Position numbers and translations under genes: made by a program. DNA of 64,000 nt, from contig NZ_VFIA01000004.1 in assembly GCF_014282275.1 (NCBI RefSeq), forward strand, positions 214,751 through 278,750. The letters are read 5' to 3'. Below are positions 16,353 to 25,265 of this stretch, piece after piece. The stretch is from Spirosoma utsteinense (lineage in GTDB: Bacteria; Bacteroidota; Bacteroidia; Cytophagales; Spirosomataceae). The notes under the pieces are model-generated. The model searched no databases and was not told where the DNA came from. It saw only the letters and a program-made list of their open reading frames with translations. The first letter of the stretch is position 1, and every line of letters begins with the position of its first letter.

Positions 16353-17714
16353 ATGCGATTCATTTATTTTCTTTTTCTCCTTGGGCTGACTTCATCGGGT
16401 TTCGCCCAGGAACTGGTCAGCAACCGCCAGCGCGATATTGTATTTCGGGCTGTCAACGTGATTCCGATGGATCGGGAGCGCGTGATCGAAAATCAGACCG
16501 TTGTCGTGCGTAATGGTAAAATTGCCGCTATTGGTGATGTCGGCCGTGTGACCGTCAGTAAGGATGCGCTGGTCATTGACGCGGCCGGTAAATACCTGAC
16601 GCCGGGCTGGGCCGAAATACACGCCCACGTCCCGCCCATCGACGACATTGAGCCGATGAAAGAGGTGCTGACACTGTACCTGGCGAACGGCATCACAACG
16701 ATTCGCGGGATGCTGGGCCACCCGAAACACCTCGAACTCCGTAGCAAAATAAACAGCGGTGAAATTCTGGGACCTCATTTCTACGCAACGGGCCCGTCGT
16801 TCAACGGGCAGACGGTGAAAACGGCTGCGCGGGGTGCCGAGATGGTGCGTGAGCAGAAAGCTGCGGGCTACGATTTCCTGAAACTGCATCCCGGCCTGAC
16901 CAACGAAACGTTTCCGGCCATTGCCCGAACGGCGCAGGAGGTTGGTATTCCGTTTGTAGGGCATGTCTCGTTCAATGTGGGTGTCTGGCGTGCGATCGAT
17001 GCACACTATTCCACGATCGACCATCTGGATGGATTTATCGAAGCCATCACGCCGGGTAGCGACACCCTGGCCGAGCCCGAAACGGGCCTGTTCGGGTCGT
17101 GGATCGGTTACCGCGCCGACCCCGCGCTGATTCCGAAGCTGGTAAAAGCGCTCAGCGACAACAAAATCCGGGTGGTGCCTACCCAGGCGCTGGCTGAGCG
17201 CTGGCTGTCGCCCCTGCCTGCCGGGGCCTTTACCGACGATCCGGAGATGAAATACATGAAGCCGAAGGATGTCCAGAACTGGGTAAACGCGAAAAACACG
17301 TATATGGGCAATCCGAACTTCTCGAAAGAACACGCCGAAAAGCTGGTGCAGATACGCCGGAAGCTGATCTACGAATGCCAGAAGAACGGCGTCGAGCTTC
17401 TGCTGGGCTCCGATGCGCCCCAGATATTCAATGTACCGGGCTTTTCAATTCACCACGAAATGAAATACATGGTCGACGCGGGACTCACACCATATGAAAC
17501 ACTGCGGACGGGTACGGTCAACGTAGCGGCTTACCTGAAGAAGGCTGATTCGGGCATTGTCAAAGCGGGAAATGTGTCGGATCTGGTGCTGCTGAGTGGT
17601 AACCCGTTGAAAGACATCGGCCAAACCCGGAATATCGAAGGCGTGATGATCGGTACGAACTGGCTTTCGAAAGCTTATATTCAGCAGGAACTGAAGAAAC
17701 TGGAGAAGAACTAA
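16353..17714 (+). CDS. Secreted metal-dependent amidohydrolase family protein
   Basis: Amidohydrolase-superfamily TIM barrel, 453 aa, with a signal peptide RFIYFLFLLGLTSSGFAQ. Metal ligands visible: HAH in GWAEIHAHVPP near residue 90, a Lys in YDFLKLHPGL near residue 178, His in PFVGHVSF near residue 205 and TIDHLDGF near residue 228, and the late Asp in LLLGSDAPQIF near residue 353. The N- and C-terminal beta-sandwich (ENQTVVVRNGKIAAIGD, GNVSDLVLLSGNPL) is typical of imidazolonepropionase/prolidase-like members. The substrate may be a dipeptide or cyclic amide; not determinable. Confidence 0.85.
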   Translation: MRFIYFLFLLGLTSSGFAQELVSNRQRDIVFRAVNVIPMDRERVIENQTVVVRNGKIAAIGDVGRVTVSKDALVIDAAGKYLTPGWAEIHAHVPPIDDIEPMKEVLTLYLANGITTIRGMLGHPKHLELRSKINSGEILGPHFYATGPSFNGQTVKTAARGAEMVREQKAAGYDFLKLHPGLTNETFPAIARTAQEVGIPFVGHVSFNVGVWRAIDAHYSTIDHLDGFIEAITPGSDTLAEPETGLFGSWIGYRADPALIPKLVKALSDNKIRVVPTQALAERWLSPLPAGAFTDDPEMKYMKPKDVQNWVNAKNTYMGNPNFSKEHAEKLVQIRRKLIYECQKNGVELLLGSDAPQIFNVPGFSIHHEMKYMVDAGLTPYETLRTGTVNVAAYLKKADSGIVKAGNVSDLVLLSGNPLKDIGQTRNIEGVMIGTNWLSKAYIQQELKKLEKN

Positions 17715-17812
17715 CCGCTGGTGTGGCTAAGCTGGCGCGTCGGCGCGAGGTTGGATAAAGAACACGTATCTTCGCGGCCATTCACGAACACGTAGCAGCC
17801 GTAGACAAATAA

Positions 17813-18022
17813 ATGGAGGCAAAAGACAGTAACGGAACAACACTCGCCGAAGGCGATTCCGTAAAACTTACCAAAGATTTGAAAGTAAAGGGCTCATCGG
17901 CCACGCTGAAGCGGGGAACGGTGGTTAAGAATATCCGACTCACCGACGATGCAGAGGAAATTGAAGGCCGTGTCGACCGGACAGTGATGGTCCTGAAGAC
18001 CATGTATTTGCAAAAAGTGTAA
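17813..18022 (+). CDS. PhnA/YjdM C-terminal domain protein
   Basis: A 69-aa protein matching the C-terminal SH3-like domain of PhnA (YjdM). Signatures are KDSNGTTLAEGDSVKLTKDLKVKGSS followed by LKRGTVVKNIRLTDDAEEIEGRV. The N-terminal zinc ribbon of the Escherichia coli protein is absent, as in many Bacteroidota homologues. Despite the family name there is no evidence here for a role in phosphonate metabolism. It is a stand-alone gene, convergent with the next. Confidence 0.85.
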   Translation: MEAKDSNGTTLAEGDSVKLTKDLKVKGSSATLKRGTVVKNIRLTDDAEEIEGRVDRTVMVLKTMYLQKV

Positions 18023-18032
18023 CGTGACGTTC

Positions 18033-18065
18033 AACTTCGCCAAAGTTCTAAACTTTGGCGAAGTT
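18033..18065. terminator. Bidirectional hairpin after phnA-like gene
   Basis: Perfect 15-bp arms AACTTCGCCAAAGTT and AACTTTGGCGAAGTT with a 3-nt loop, 11 bp after the stop codon of the plus-strand gene and 60 bp from that of the minus-strand gene. Confidence 0.75.
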
Positions 18066-18125
18066 AAGAAGCTGTTCGAGTTAGCCCGTAGGGCTTACAT
18101 AGCGCAGCGTCGGTGCCCATTACGG

Positions 18126-18605
18126 TTATTTACCGAAGAGCCCGTCCCAGAACCCTTTCGCTTTCTCTTTCGCTACCTCCAGCTGAACGGCGGCCTCGGC
18201 TTTCAGCTCTTCCAGTTTCACCTGTGCGGCTTCGAGCTGCTCGGTGGCTTCGGCTTTCAGGTCGTCGAACTTGTCTTCGGCTACGTCTGCGAGTTGATCG
18301 GCTTTGGCGGTTGCGGCCGCAAAGGTCGTTTCAGCCTGGGCCTGTAAGTGGGTCATGGTCTCTGCGGTGGCGGCTTTGGCTGCTTCGAACTGCTCGGTTG
18401 CCTGAACTTTCAGGCCCTCGATGTCAATGTCTTTGCCCACTTCCTGCGCTTTAGCGATGAGCTGGTCTTTGAACTCATCGAGTTGCGTTATGGCTGCGTT
18501 AAGCTGCGTACTTGCCTCCGTTTTGAAAGCTTCGAACTTCTCCGATGTGGCGCTTTTGGTGCTTTCTACCTGCTCGGTGGCTATTGTCTTCTTATTTTCT
18601 TCCAT
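18126..18605 (-). CDS. Alanine/glutamate-rich helical repeat protein, function unknown
   Basis: A 159-aa protein without signal peptide or membrane segment. It is almost entirely predicted amphipathic helix: repeated blocks like LDEFKDQLIAKAQEVGK, VQATEQFEAAKAATAE, DKFDDLKAEATEQLEAAQ and VKLEELKAEAAVQLEVAK recur every 20-odd residues, with A, E, K and Q dominating. The pattern resembles phasins, apolipoprotein-like or LEA-type stress proteins, but no family is certain. The sequence ends with an aromatic FWDGLFGK tail that could touch a membrane. Confidence 0.7.
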   Translation of the reverse strand: MEENKKTIATEQVESTKSATSEKFEAFKTEASTQLNAAITQLDEFKDQLIAKAQEVGKDIDIEGLKVQATEQFEAAKAATAETMTHLQAQAETTFAAATAKADQLADVAEDKFDDLKAEATEQLEAAQVKLEELKAEAAVQLEVAKEKAKGFWDGLFGK

Positions 18606-18923
18606 GTCCGTGTTTGTGCAATTCTGATGGTGCGCTAAAATTGATCAGAAACCTCTGCAATAGCAAACAAGCCTCTTGTAATCAGCCTGCCTGATCCAAA
18701 GGGTTAATTATGTCCGTTACCGAACAGGGATTGTCCGGGGATGGACACCAATGGAGATATTTTGTTTGGCAGAAGGCTGAAAATGAAGGCGTTGAGTAGT
18801 TGGCCTGCCGATTGCTCTCTTTATGATAGGGGCCGTTATCTGGAGCCGTGCACAAAATAAGTCACGCCATGCAACCTTCCGGTCGGCCTTATCATCTTTA
18901 CCCAAAAATCAAACCAACTCTTT
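18606..18923. other. Gene-free stretch, nothing definite seen
   Basis: A 318-bp region between divergent genes, likely holding both promoters. No exact TAnnTTTG box, long palindrome or credible small coding frame was recognised. Confidence 0.5.
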
Positions 18924-19994
18924 ATGAAACGCTACCAGTTTCTACTGACCCTATTGAGTGCAGGCCTATACTCGCTAACCACCATCGCCGGAAACGTACC
19001 CGACCGTAAAGGCGCTGGCAGCGACGATACACCGTATCAAGTCAAAACGTTTTCGGGTACTATCAACGCCGTGCGGGCCGAAACATCGGGCGGTAGCCTG
19101 ACGGTCGAAGGTGGCACCGACCGCAACGCCAAAGTTGAAATGTATGTCCGGGCCAATAACTCACGAGACAACTTAGACAAGCAAGAAATTGAGGAGCGGC
19201 TTAGAGAGTATGATATCACTATCGTCAGGGAGGGAAGCACTATCGTGGCTACCGCCAAACGGCGGGGAAGCAACAACGACTGGAAGCGGTCGGTGAGTAT
19301 CAGTTTCAAGTTTTATACCCCCCGCGCCGTCTCTACCGACCTGCGGACCTCGGGTGGCAGCATCACGCTGAACGAACTATCCGGCAAACAGCGGTTCCGG
19401 ACCAGTGGCGGAAGCCTGAACCTGACCGATGTAGACGGTGATATTAACGGCCAGACATCGGGCGGCAGCATCCACCTCGACCGCTGCAAGAGCAAAGACC
19501 GGATGGACCTGCAAACCTCGGGGGGCAGTATCGAAGCAAAAGAGTCGTCGGGCAGCATGCGGCTGCATACGTCGGGCGGCAGCATCCGGCTTACCGATCT
19601 GAGAGGTGACATCGACGCGCAGACCAGTGGCGGTAGTGTTCAGGGCAGCGACATTACGGGCGACATTAAAGCGGGTACATCGGGTGGGTCGGTGCGGCTG
19701 GCCAATATTTCGGGCAGCGTAGAAGCCAACACCAGCGCGGGAAGCGTTGACGTAAGTATCGTAAAACTAGGCGAGTATGTCCGGCTGAGTACCAGCGTTG
19801 GCAGCGTCCGGGTGAAAATGCCGCTCGACAAAGGTATGGACCTCAACCTGAGCGGCAACCGGGTTACCATACCGACATCCCTGTCTAAATTCGACGGCGA
19901 CATTGAGAAAGACCGCGTTCGTGGCCGACTCAACGGGGGTGGTATTGCGGTGAACATTTCGGCCAGTAACGGCAGCGTTTACGTGAACCAGTAA
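18924..19994 (+). CDS. DUF4097 beta-strand repeat protein, secreted
   Basis: A 356-aa protein with signal peptide KRYQFLLTLLSAGLYSLTTIAG. From about residue 45 it is a DUF4097 repeat domain. TSGGSI/TSGGSL/TSGGSV recurs about nine times every 15-20 residues (for example LRTSGGSITLNELSG, FRTSGGSLNLTDVDG, LHTSGGSIRLTDLRG), as expected for a right-handed beta-helix or solenoid. It ends with VSASNGSVYVNQ-like strands. Members are exported or cell-surface proteins of unknown role. No anti-sigma or sigma genes lie beside it. Confidence 0.85.
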   Translation: MKRYQFLLTLLSAGLYSLTTIAGNVPDRKGAGSDDTPYQVKTFSGTINAVRAETSGGSLTVEGGTDRNAKVEMYVRANNSRDNLDKQEIEERLREYDITIVREGSTIVATAKRRGSNNDWKRSVSISFKFYTPRAVSTDLRTSGGSITLNELSGKQRFRTSGGSLNLTDVDGDINGQTSGGSIHLDRCKSKDRMDLQTSGGSIEAKESSGSMRLHTSGGSIRLTDLRGDIDAQTSGGSVQGSDITGDIKAGTSGGSVRLANISGSVEANTSAGSVDVSIVKLGEYVRLSTSVGSVRVKMPLDKGMDLNLSGNRVTIPTSLSKFDGDIEKDRVRGRLNGGGIAVNISASNGSVYVNQ

Positions 19995-20083
19995 CCTGTT
20001 TCGATTGTCTGCAATAGGGTGACTACTGAACAATGGGGCTTGCTCTGTTCTTCAGTAGTCATTGTTGTTTAGACCGTTTTCGT

Positions 20084-20425
20084 ATGACGTTTGACCGCCA
20101 GTTACTCATCAGCCTGGGCCTGACACTCATCAGCAGTGTGCTAATCCTTGTTTGTATCAAGATCGCTTCCAGTATTCACCTTCCTTATTTCGTAACGCCT
20201 GCGCTGGCGGCTGGACTGGGTTTTCTGGAGCCGCGCCGGGGCTGGCTGCTGGCGGTGGTGCAGGCGGCCATCATCTGGCTCGGCTATATGATCTTCGTGC
20301 CAACCGCAACCGATACGGCCGACGCTGATGTCGAAGCCTTTGGTCTGTATGGGTCCATGATCCTGACCTTTGCCGGTAGCTTTATCGGTGGGCTGCTCAA
20401 GCGCGGACTGGACAAGGGTAAGTAG
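20084..20425 (+). CDS. Small membrane protein, function unknown
   Basis: 113 aa with about three hydrophobic segments (LLISLGLTLISSVLILVCIKIA, GWLLAVVQAAIIWLGYMIFV, YGSMILTFAGSFIGGLL), a loop containing the acidic TDTADADVE, and a Lys-rich end. The frame is open 51 bp upstream, but the ATG at 20084 begins a regular membrane protein. The next small gene starts 37 bp downstream. Not recognised as a family. Confidence 0.65.
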   Translation: MTFDRQLLISLGLTLISSVLILVCIKIASSIHLPYFVTPALAAGLGFLEPRRGWLLAVVQAAIIWLGYMIFVPTATDTADADVEAFGLYGSMILTFAGSFIGGLLKRGLDKGK

Positions 20426-20462
20426 CGCCATAAAAAACTTCGGTTAGCCTGACACGGTTATC

Positions 20463-20753
20463 ATGGGTAAACCAGAATCTATGGAGTCTCTCGTATTTCA
20501 CCTCGATGCCGACAAGGCAGATCAAAACCTCATCGATAGCATCAAAGCCTATTTCGGTACCCGCCGGGTTCAGATCACGGTCATGCCCGACGAACCAACG
20601 GACGATGTAATCGATCCTGACAAGGACGATGAGGCCGATGAGCCGGATTATGCGCTTCCCTACGACGAGATTGCCCGAATTACGACTGCCCTGCAACGTA
20701 ATGAACCAATCGACGTTATGGCTGAAATGAAGAAATTTATGGGCGATAAATAG
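20463..20753 (+). CDS. Small acidic orphan protein
   Basis: 96 aa, very acidic centre (DDVIDPDKDDEADEPDYALPYDEI). An N-terminal ESLVFHLDADKADQNLIDSIKAYFG could form a beta-alpha unit, and the C-terminus is helical (ITTALQRNEPIDVMAEMKKFMGDK). The size and layout recall antitoxins, but no toxin gene follows. An alternative start is the ATG at 20481. No family recognised. Confidence 0.6.
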   Translation: MGKPESMESLVFHLDADKADQNLIDSIKAYFGTRRVQITVMPDEPTDDVIDPDKDDEADEPDYALPYDEIARITTALQRNEPIDVMAEMKKFMGDK

Positions 20754-20850
20754 CCTCTATTCTATCCGTTGCCGGCCGGGTCTACAGAGCGGCAGACCGT
20801 ACCTAAGCCTGTTTCTTCGTACCTTTAGGTATTGATTAAGCCTGGCCCTT

Positions 20851-23800
20851 ATGTTTCGCCTGACACCCAAATTGCCTTTCTCCACCCTGGTGCCCAGTTT
20901 TGAGGGCGACCTGTATTTTGATGAATCGCCTGAGCACACGGCGCAACGAATCCTCTACGCCACCGATGCTTCCGTTTATCAGGAAATGCCCGTTGCGGTG
21001 GCTATACCAAAGTCGGTGGCCGATATCAAGCGGCTGCTGCGATTCGCCAAACAGCATACCCAACTCGGGGTTCCGGTTGGGCTGATTCCACGGGCCGCCG
21101 GGACATCGCTGGCCGGGCAGGTCGTGGGTAACGGGATCGTCGTCGATATCTCGAAACACTTCGGTCAGATCCTGGAAGTCAATGCGCAGGAGCGGTGGGT
21201 ACGGGTGCAGCCGGGCGTCATTCGCGACGACCTGAATGCGTTCCTGAAGCCGCACGGCCTGCTGTTCGGCCCCGAAACATCTACCGCCAGCCGGGCCATG
21301 ATCGGGGGTATGATCGGCAATAATTCCTGCGGCTTGCACTCCATCATCTGGGGAACCACCCGCGACCATCTGCTGGAGGTTAGAGCCGTGCTCAGCGACG
21401 GTGCCGAGGTAACGTTCGGCGCGCTTACCCGCCCGGAGTTCGACGCTAAATGCCGGGGCGAAAACGTGGCCAGTCCTCTCGAACAGCAACTGTATGTTCA
21501 ATTTCGTGACTGGCTCTCTACCGAAACCACGCAGCAGCACATTCGCGCCGGTTACCCCAAACCAACCGTAACCCGCCGGAATACAGGGTATGCACTGGAT
21601 GCGATGGTAGGTTTTTGGGAGGAAGGAGGAAAGGAGGAAAGGGAGGAAGGAGGAGAGGGAGGAAGGAGAGAAGGAGGAAAGGAGGAAGCCCCTGCCCTCA
21701 ACGCTCCCTTTCCTCCTTCCTCCCTTTCCTCCCTCCTCCCTTCCTCCCTTTCCTCCTTCCTCCCTCCTTCCCAATTCAACTTCGCCAAACTCATTGCCGG
21801 GTCGGAAGGGACGCTTTGCTTCATCACCGAAGCCAAACTGAATCTGCTGCCGCTGCCACCCGCCGAAACGGCTCTGGTATGCGCTCATTTCGATACGATT
21901 CGACAGTCGCTCGAAGCCAACCTGGTAGCGCTCGATCATGGGTGTGCGGCATCGGAACTGGTCGATGATTACATTCTGCAACTGACCAAGACCAACATCG
22001 AACAGGCCAAAAACCGTCATTTCGTGGAGGGCGATCCCAAAGCGATTCTGATGGTCGAATTCTTTAGTGCTACCCGGGCTGAGGTTACGGCCCGGGCCAG
22101 CGCCTTTGTGGCCGATCTACAGGGCAGGTTGCTGGGGTATGCTTACCCAACCCTGTACGACGACGATACCAAGAAGCCGTGGGCATTGCGTAAGGCGGGG
22201 TTGAGTATCATGTATAACATTCCCGGCGATGAGAAACCGGCCAACGTCATCGAAGATACGGCCGTCGACGTGCGCGACCTGCCCGACTACATCGATGAAC
22301 TCGATCGTATGGCCTGGGAAAACCATGGGTTGAAACTCGAATACTCCGCCCATGCCGGGGCGGGCGAAATTCACGTGCTGCCGCTCATCAACCTGAAATC
22401 ATCGGCTGGCCGAACGACGTTTCGTAACCTGTTGATGGATACCGCGCAGTTAGTGAAAAAGTACGGCGGCTCGCTGTCGGGGGAGCATGGAGATGGGCGG
22501 CTGCGGGGCGAATGTATTGCGTTCATGCTCGGACCTGAAAACTACCAGCTTTGCAAGGACGTAAAGGCCCTCTGGGACCCGCAGAATCTATTCAACCCTG
22601 GTAAGGTCGTCGATACGCCCCCCATGAACGAATCGCTGCGGTCGGAGGCCGATGTCGTGATAGCGCCACCCAAAACGATATTCGATTTTTCGGCCGTGGG
22701 CGGTATCCTCGAAGCCGCCGAAAAATGCTCCGGCTCGGGCGACTGCCGGAAGACCGAAATCTCGGGCGGGACGATGTGCCCAAGCTACATGGCCACCCGG
22801 CGCGAACGCGACACTACCCGTGCGCGGGCCAACATCCTGCGGCATTTTTACAGCAACAAATCCCGGCCCACCAGCCATGACTACGAAACGGTAAAAGACG
22901 TGCTGGATCTGTGTCTGTCGTGCAAGGCCTGCACGTCGGAATGCCCGAGCAGTGTGGATATGACGCGCATGAAAGCGGAGTTCACGCAGCAGCAGTACCG
23001 CGAGAACGGGGTGCCCCTGCGGGCGCGGCTGGTGGGTAATTTTACCCGGCTTATGTCGCTGGCGAGTCTGACCCCCTGGGCCTATAATGCCATTTACAGT
23101 ACCCCTGCGCTACGCCGTGCGGCCAACCGGGCCGTTGGTTTTCACCCCGACCGGACCATGCCCGAACTGGCCCCGACAACACTGCGCAAGTGGTGGTGGG
23201 AACATAAAAAGGAAGAAAATGAGCGAATCGAGCGGGAACGACGCAAGCACAATGCCCTCTCGACACAAGCCGAAACGGCAAATGCACCAACGGGCAGCGT
23301 ATTGATTTTTGCCGATGAATTTACGAATTATAACGATGTTGAAGTTGGGCAGAAAGCTATTCAGCTGATGCAGCGGTTAGGCTATTCCGTCACGATGCCC
23401 AACCACGTCGAAAGCGGTCGTACATACCTGTCGAAGGGCCTGGTAGACGATGCCCGGCAGATCGCGATCCGGAATGTAACACTGCTGAAAGATATCGTCA
23501 CGGACGACGCCCCACTGGTCGGTCTTGAGCCGTCGGCCATTCTGACGTTTCGCGACGAATACCCGGCCCTGGTTCCGGCTGAGCTAAAAGCCGATGCACA
23601 GCGCATTGCCAAAAACACGTTTCTGTTCGAAGAATGGCTTGCCCGCGAAGCCAGCGCCAACCGAATCGACAGGAAGCTGTTTACGACCCGGACGCGTCAG
23701 GTGGTGGTTCATGGCCATTGCCACCAGAAGGCCTTATCGTCGATGGAGCCGGTCAAAACAGTGTTATCGCTGCCCGAAAATTATACCGTAACGCTGATTC

Positions 23801-24021
23801 CGTCGGGCTGCTGCGGCATGGCCGGATCGTTCGGGTATGAAGCCGAGCATTATGACCTGTCGATGCAGATTGGCGAGCTGGTGTTGTTTCCGGCCATTCG
23901 CAAAACAACCGCCGATGTCATCGTATCGGCAGCCGGTACCTCCTGCCGCCATCAGATCAAGGATGGTACCCACCGGCGCGCCCAGCACCCGGCCGAAATT
24001 CTGTTCGACGCCCTGACGTAA
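20851..24021 (+). CDS. GlcD-GlcF type FAD/Fe-S D-2-hydroxyacid oxidoreductase with hairpin insertion
   Basis: A 1056-aa fusion of an FAD-linked D-2-hydroxyacid dehydrogenase and a Fe-S/CCG electron-transfer half. FAD-binding signatures are PRAAGTSLAGQVVGNGIVVD near residue 75 and GGMIGNNSCGLHSIIWGTT near residue 153. FAD-oxidase C domain: LIAGSEGTLCFITEAKLN near 312 and GGSLSGEHGDGRLRGE near 540. Ferredoxin-type cysteines: CSGSGDCRKTEISGGTMCPSY (about 630) and CLSCKACTSECPS (about 690). CCG-type motifs HGHCHQKAL and GCCGMAGSFGYE follow. Substrate could be D-lactate, glycolate or D-2-hydroxyglutarate. Residues about 255-309, between RNTGYALDAMVG and FNFAKLIAGSEG, are encoded by a GA-rich inverted repeat and are foreign to the family. 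Confidence 0.9.
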   Translation: MFRLTPKLPFSTLVPSFEGDLYFDESPEHTAQRILYATDASVYQEMPVAVAIPKSVADIKRLLRFAKQHTQLGVPVGLIPRAAGTSLAGQVVGNGIVVDISKHFGQILEVNAQERWVRVQPGVIRDDLNAFLKPHGLLFGPETSTASRAMIGGMIGNNSCGLHSIIWGTTRDHLLEVRAVLSDGAEVTFGALTRPEFDAKCRGENVASPLEQQLYVQFRDWLSTETTQQHIRAGYPKPTVTRRNTGYALDAMVGFWEEGGKEEREEGGEGGRREGGKEEAPALNAPFPPSSLSSLLPSSLSSFLPPSQFNFAKLIAGSEGTLCFITEAKLNLLPLPPAETALVCAHFDTIRQSLEANLVALDHGCAASELVDDYILQLTKTNIEQAKNRHFVEGDPKAILMVEFFSATRAEVTARASAFVADLQGRLLGYAYPTLYDDDTKKPWALRKAGLSIMYNIPGDEKPANVIEDTAVDVRDLPDYIDELDRMAWENHGLKLEYSAHAGAGEIHVLPLINLKSSAGRTTFRNLLMDTAQLVKKYGGSLSGEHGDGRLRGECIAFMLGPENYQLCKDVKALWDPQNLFNPGKVVDTPPMNESLRSEADVVIAPPKTIFDFSAVGGILEAAEKCSGSGDCRKTEISGGTMCPSYMATRRERDTTRARANILRHFYSNKSRPTSHDYETVKDVLDLCLSCKACTSECPSSVDMTRMKAEFTQQQYRENGVPLRARLVGNFTRLMSLASLTPWAYNAIYSTPALRRAANRAVGFHPDRTMPELAPTTLRKWWWEHKKEENERIERERRKHNALSTQAETANAPTGSVLIFADEFTNYNDVEVGQKAIQLMQRLGYSVTMPNHVESGRTYLSKGLVDDARQIAIRNVTLLKDIVTDDAPLVGLEPSAILTFRDEYPALVPAELKADAQRIAKNTFLFEEWLAREASANRIDRKLFTTRTRQVVVHGHCHQKALSSMEPVKTVLSLPENYTVTLIPSGCCGMAGSFGYEAEHYDLSMQIGELVLFPAIRKTTADVIVSAAGTSCRHQIKDGTHRRAQHPAEILFDALT
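21616..21771. repeat. In-frame purine/pyrimidine inverted repeat inside the FAD oxidoreductase gene
   Basis: Left arm (about 21616-21688) is a pure-purine array of GGAGGAAGGAGGAAAGGAGG-like units; right arm (about 21706-21771) is the complementary CCTCC/TTCC array; a short mixed loop lies between. It keeps the reading frame and encodes an E/G/K/R-rich stretch followed by an S/P/L-rich stretch. Such tracts can form triplex or G-rich structures. Confidence 0.85.
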
Positions 24022-24075
24022 CGCGGACTTCAGCCCGCTGTACTACACACACAGCGGACTGAAGTCCGCGCTACG
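24016..24075. repeat. Inverted repeat GCGGACTTCAGYCCGC family, possible terminator
   Basis: Arms 24016-24041 (ACGTAACGCGGACTTCAGCC...) and 24050-24075 (...GGACTGAAGTCCGCG CTACGT) are nearly perfect over 26 bp. The left arm includes the stop codon TAA of the oxidoreductase gene (24019-24021). Related cores are at 4681-4696 and, more loosely, 50312-50385. Confidence 0.75.
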
Positions 24076-24144
24076 TCAGCTGCCTTACAAAAAACCTTTT
24101 CCGGTTCCGGTGGTTTTCCATAGACCAAAACATTCACAACGATT

Positions 24145-25137
24145 ATGGAAAATAACGCGAACCTCAGCGATGGTGCACAACAGGCTGATATTGTATCGTC
24201 TGAACATGCCGAAACAATGTTCAGTGCCGATCAGGCTGAAACCAATATGGTTAAGCTGGTCGACGGTAAGCTGACGCCCATCGGCAATACCGAATCTGAT
24301 GTTTCTGACGATATGCCCCGTATTCGCCTGGGTAGCGATGAAGAACGGGCGCTTACCGGCGACGATAAAAAGAAGTACGAAAACTCGGAAGCGGCTTTGC
24401 GGGCGGGTAATGTCATCGACGTATCGGTGATGCCGAATGATCCCATTGCTGTAGGTGATATCACGGGCAATCCCGACGCGGGGTCTACCGTGGCTACGGG
24501 TCTACCATCGGAAGATGCGCCGGACCAGACCGAAGCCGGTAAGGACAGCACACCAACGGGCTCGTTTGGTGTCTGGAATATGATCCCATCCACACCGGGA
24601 ATACCCGATCCTATGCAGCCGGTGCCGGGTATTCCCGAAACTCCGCCTTATAACCCAGTGCCCGGCCCCGAGATTCCCGATCTGCCCGGAACGCCAAAGC
24701 CCGGAACTCCTGAAATTCAGGAGCCGGACCAGCCCGACCGTTCGCATGAGATCAACGCCGGTGCCAACTTCGTGACCTACACGGCCGGGATCGTGGGTAT
24801 CGACCCCACTCAGGACCTGGAGCCGGGCGAAGCAGTACCGGGTAACCAGTATGAGGGTATGGGAAGTGGACCTGAAGAAGGTATGGTTGAAAAACCTGAT
24901 ACCGGCGATTCGGCTCATCGGTATGATGTCGATGCCAAGGATACCGACCAGTACCAGCCGGGTGAGCGTCGCGAGGAAGGCAAAGAAGCGCAGCAACTGC
25001 CGCGTGAACTGGCCGACGAAAGCAGCATTCAGGCGCAGGATATGGTCAGTGGTCCCGACCGCTCGGATCAGAAATCGACCGACGGACTGGATCGTAAATA
25101 CAATGACCCACAGGCAGCCCGGGATATGGCAAGCTAA
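24145..25137 (+). CDS. Acidic, proline-rich, probably disordered orphan protein
   Basis: 330 aa, no signal peptide or membrane segment. The N-terminal 130 residues are acidic (TESDVSDDMPRIRLGSDEER) and include a possible small folded unit ENSEAALRAGNVIDVSVMPNDP. Residues about 145-205 are a Pro/Gly/Glu-rich tract with repeats like IPDPMQPVPGIPETPP and PGTPKPGTPEIQEP. The C-terminal half is D/E/Q/G-rich and ends SDQKSTDGLDRKYNDPQAARD. No family recognised. It ends in a strong hairpin and is thus monocistronic. Confidence 0.65.
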   Translation: MENNANLSDGAQQADIVSSEHAETMFSADQAETNMVKLVDGKLTPIGNTESDVSDDMPRIRLGSDEERALTGDDKKKYENSEAALRAGNVIDVSVMPNDPIAVGDITGNPDAGSTVATGLPSEDAPDQTEAGKDSTPTGSFGVWNMIPSTPGIPDPMQPVPGIPETPPYNPVPGPEIPDLPGTPKPGTPEIQEPDQPDRSHEINAGANFVTYTAGIVGIDPTQDLEPGEAVPGNQYEGMGSGPEEGMVEKPDTGDSAHRYDVDAKDTDQYQPGERREEGKEAQQLPRELADESSIQAQDMVSGPDRSDQKSTDGLDRKYNDPQAARDMAS

Positions 25138-25156
25138 GTGGCTGACGAAGACCAAT

Positions 25157-25217
25157 GGAAATGGGTGATCAACTTTACCAATGCTTAGATCATTGGTAAA
25201 GTTGATCACCCATTTCC
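25157..25217. terminator. 27-bp perfect hairpin after acidic orphan gene
   Basis: Arms 25157-25183 and 25191-25217 are exact reverse complements (GGAAATGGGTGATCAACTTT...) with a 7-nt loop, starting 19 bp after the stop codon. It is long for a terminator and may double as a palindromic repeat, but no second copy was found here. Confidence 0.75.
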
Positions 25218-25265
25218 GTTAAATTTGCCAATGTATTTACCTTTACCTTAAAACCGATAAGCCTC

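Noticed and set aside
20463..20753. Toxin-antitoxin pair with the 96-aa acidic protein as antitoxin
   Set aside because: No toxin-like gene lies next to it; the following gene is the 1056-aa oxidoreductase.
20836..22020. 394-codon minus-strand frame over the FAD oxidoreductase
   Set aside because: Antisense shadow kept open partly by the GA-rich repeat; no start context or recognisable sequence.
24502..25209. 235-codon minus-strand frame over the acidic orphan
   Set aside because: Hydrophobic composition arises from complementing a D/E/P-rich gene; the plus-strand frame has the better start and terminator.
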